A stretch of 64,000 bases of DNA from Serilophus lunatus (lineage: Eukaryota > Chordata > Aves > Passeriformes > Eurylaimidae): the NCBI GenBank assembly GCA_013399895.1, contig VXBA01005369.1:124001-188000 (forward strand), written 5' to 3'. The notes under the pieces were generated by a model. That model did not search any database, had not been told where the DNA came from, and saw nothing but the letters and a program-made list of their open reading frames with translations. Within the stretch, counting starts at the first letter, position 1. Each line of letters opens with the position of its first letter. Both the position numbers and the translations under genes were made by a program. This document shows, piece after piece, positions 62,378 through 64,000 of this stretch.

Positions 62378-64000
62378 GTAAACAAGCTGCAATAGAGCAA
62401 AATTAGCCCATTTTTTTCTCAGTATTGGATTAATTAGACAGTATCTTAAACATTGTAATCATGTTCATTACACATACTTCTATATGTACTGGCCAGTGAG
62501 TAAATGAGTGAGGCATGGTTGGCGGCTAACTGATGGCTCTTGTTTTGTGATCAGGTTGTTTATAGTATTTTGTAGATGAAGTGAGATGTGGAAGAACCAA
62601 AGAGATTTTTATTTTATTTTTATAGGATGAATCAGAAATGCAGTGACCTCAATAGGGAATCTATCAATGTTTTCAGTTGTTTTGTATTCTTGGAATTTCA
62701 ATTGAATCCACCGAAGCTGCACTGACGAATTTAACAATTAAACAACAAGACAAGAAATGCAGAGCACAATAACTTAAATTACATGGATTTTAATGACGGA
62801 AAGGACGTCTTGCTTTGTCAAGAACATCCATATTTGTGCTACAATGGTTTTTTTTTTTCAGATCACTCACTGCAATAGTCTCTAAATCTTATGCAGAATT
62901 TCCTTTCTTTTTTCCTCAGGTTCCTTGCTGATGTCAAAGTTTTTCTGATGCAGTAGACAGTATGAAGAGTGTGAAAGTGAGAGAATAATTTGTTCTAAGT
63001 TCTTTAATTCAGGTCCAAAGCTCTGACCATAAATCAGTTCCTTCAGACCCATTTTACTCTCAAATCTGCTTTCACTGACAACTTACTGCACTTCGTATCT
63101 GCATGAATGTCCTGTGGGAAACAGTGGTTAATTGATGTAGGTTGGAAGAACAGAATAGAAATCAGTCTTTTCTGTGAGGCTCAGGAGATGTCCTTTTGTG
63201 CACTTTTATATGTGGAACTTAAAGCTGATTTGTGTTTTCACACTTTATTGAGGTATCTGTGAACCATGGAGTCAAACCATAATTTCAAACAGAAAATTAA
63301 AATTTTTAGCTCATCTATCAGATATATATTTAGGTACTTTTATTGTATGATGTGATTGGCATGATTTGGAAAACACTAGCATTTCCTTTGGTTGTTAAAA
63401 TAACATCTGGAAGAGCTGCAAATACACCATTGAAGTCAACTTTTTGGGACTGTGACTGTAAAGCAAGTATTGAGGCAGCATGTAAAATTCAACTGTTCCA
63501 TCACTAAGCATAGCTACAGTAAAAATAATATGGAACAGTGTAGAGGGGAACTAGCACATTTGAAGAATGTTAGTGTTTCACTAGTAGATACAGGAAAAGC
63601 TAGAATAAGTGATATTTAGCACAAAATAGCAGGTAAACAATCTACTCCATGACTTCAAGCATCTTAAGTAAATGAATTAAGTAGATCTAGCAAATAAAGA
63701 CCTCTGGCTTGTTCAGCAAATAGTTGTTTAGATTTATTTATATTTTAATAACTGCATTTCCCCAGTAGTCTGTCTCCATGAAAGAAGATATTTTGCTTTG
63801 TATAAATCTCTTGGAAATATTTCATATAATCATACTCTTCACTTGATTGTTCTTTCCCTTGTTACATTGTAAATATGTAGTTAGCTTAGTTTCTTGTCAG
63901 CCTAGGTTAAAAAAAACCTCAGTGCATCCAAGGATTTGTTGTAAAATGAAGAAAGACATGTATACTGAGGTGTGATGTTTAAAAGTTTATAATGAATGTT
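62378..64000. other. A+T-rich non-coding stretch
   Basis: No open frame above 60 codons, no named repeat and no RNA gene are seen. Confidence 0.45.

Noticed and set aside
1..64000. CRISPR arrays, operons, rRNA or tRNA genes
   Set aside because: No spaced direct repeats, no gene packing or ribosome binding sites, and no cloverleaf or rRNA core sequence was recognised; the window is vertebrate.

Overview
The window looks like nuclear DNA of a bird. It is A+T-rich with no prokaryotic gene packing, and it carries at least eight pieces of CR1, the dominant avian LINE. Several CR1 pieces still end in the CR1 3' octamer (ATTCTATG-like). It also carries retroviral-type LTRs. No complete protein-coding gene can be read. 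The window is best described as intergenic or long-intron sequence with old retroelements, one CpG island, and a handful of exon-sized candidates that carry plausible splice signals. Most open frames are what chance gives in this composition.

Left part (1-9.1 kb). A decayed minus-strand coding region (about 1.27-2.83 kb) reads like a class I viral fusion glycoprotein, probably an old retroviral env. A CR1 3' end follows (3.3 kb). At 5.16-5.85 kb lies an unnoted tandem repeat of about 170 bp, in at least four diverged copies. A 1.2 kb minus-strand CR1 reverse-transcriptase fragment (5.9-7.1 kb) comes next, then two plus-strand CR1 3' ends (7.2 and 9.0 kb). Between those two is a minus-strand candidate exon with a membrane segment (7.93-8.09 kb).

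Middle (9.1-35 kb). Two CR1 copies sit back to back in opposite orientation (14.8-15.4 kb). A 1.46 kb GC-rich element at 16567-18027 has TG...CA ends, imperfect inverted termini and an exact 5-bp target duplication (ATTAG). It reads as a minus-strand solo LTR and contains a 14-base assembly gap. A plus-strand candidate exon lies at 20.4-20.6 kb, a CpG island at about 24.6-25.15 kb, and a short plus-strand solo LTR at 34.4-34.6 kb.

Right part (35-64 kb). A plus-strand CR1 (41 kb) and a minus-strand CR1 ORF2 fragment that is still open for about 270 codons (47.1-47.9 kb) are the main repeats. There is also a minus-strand protein-like stretch with lesions (50.0-50.8 kb), a short CR1 relic (52.5 kb), a T36 tract (56.1 kb), and a minus-strand candidate exon of 177 nt with in-phase splice sites (60.86-61.03 kb). 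The exon candidates lie on both strands, and nothing in the sequence links them into one gene.
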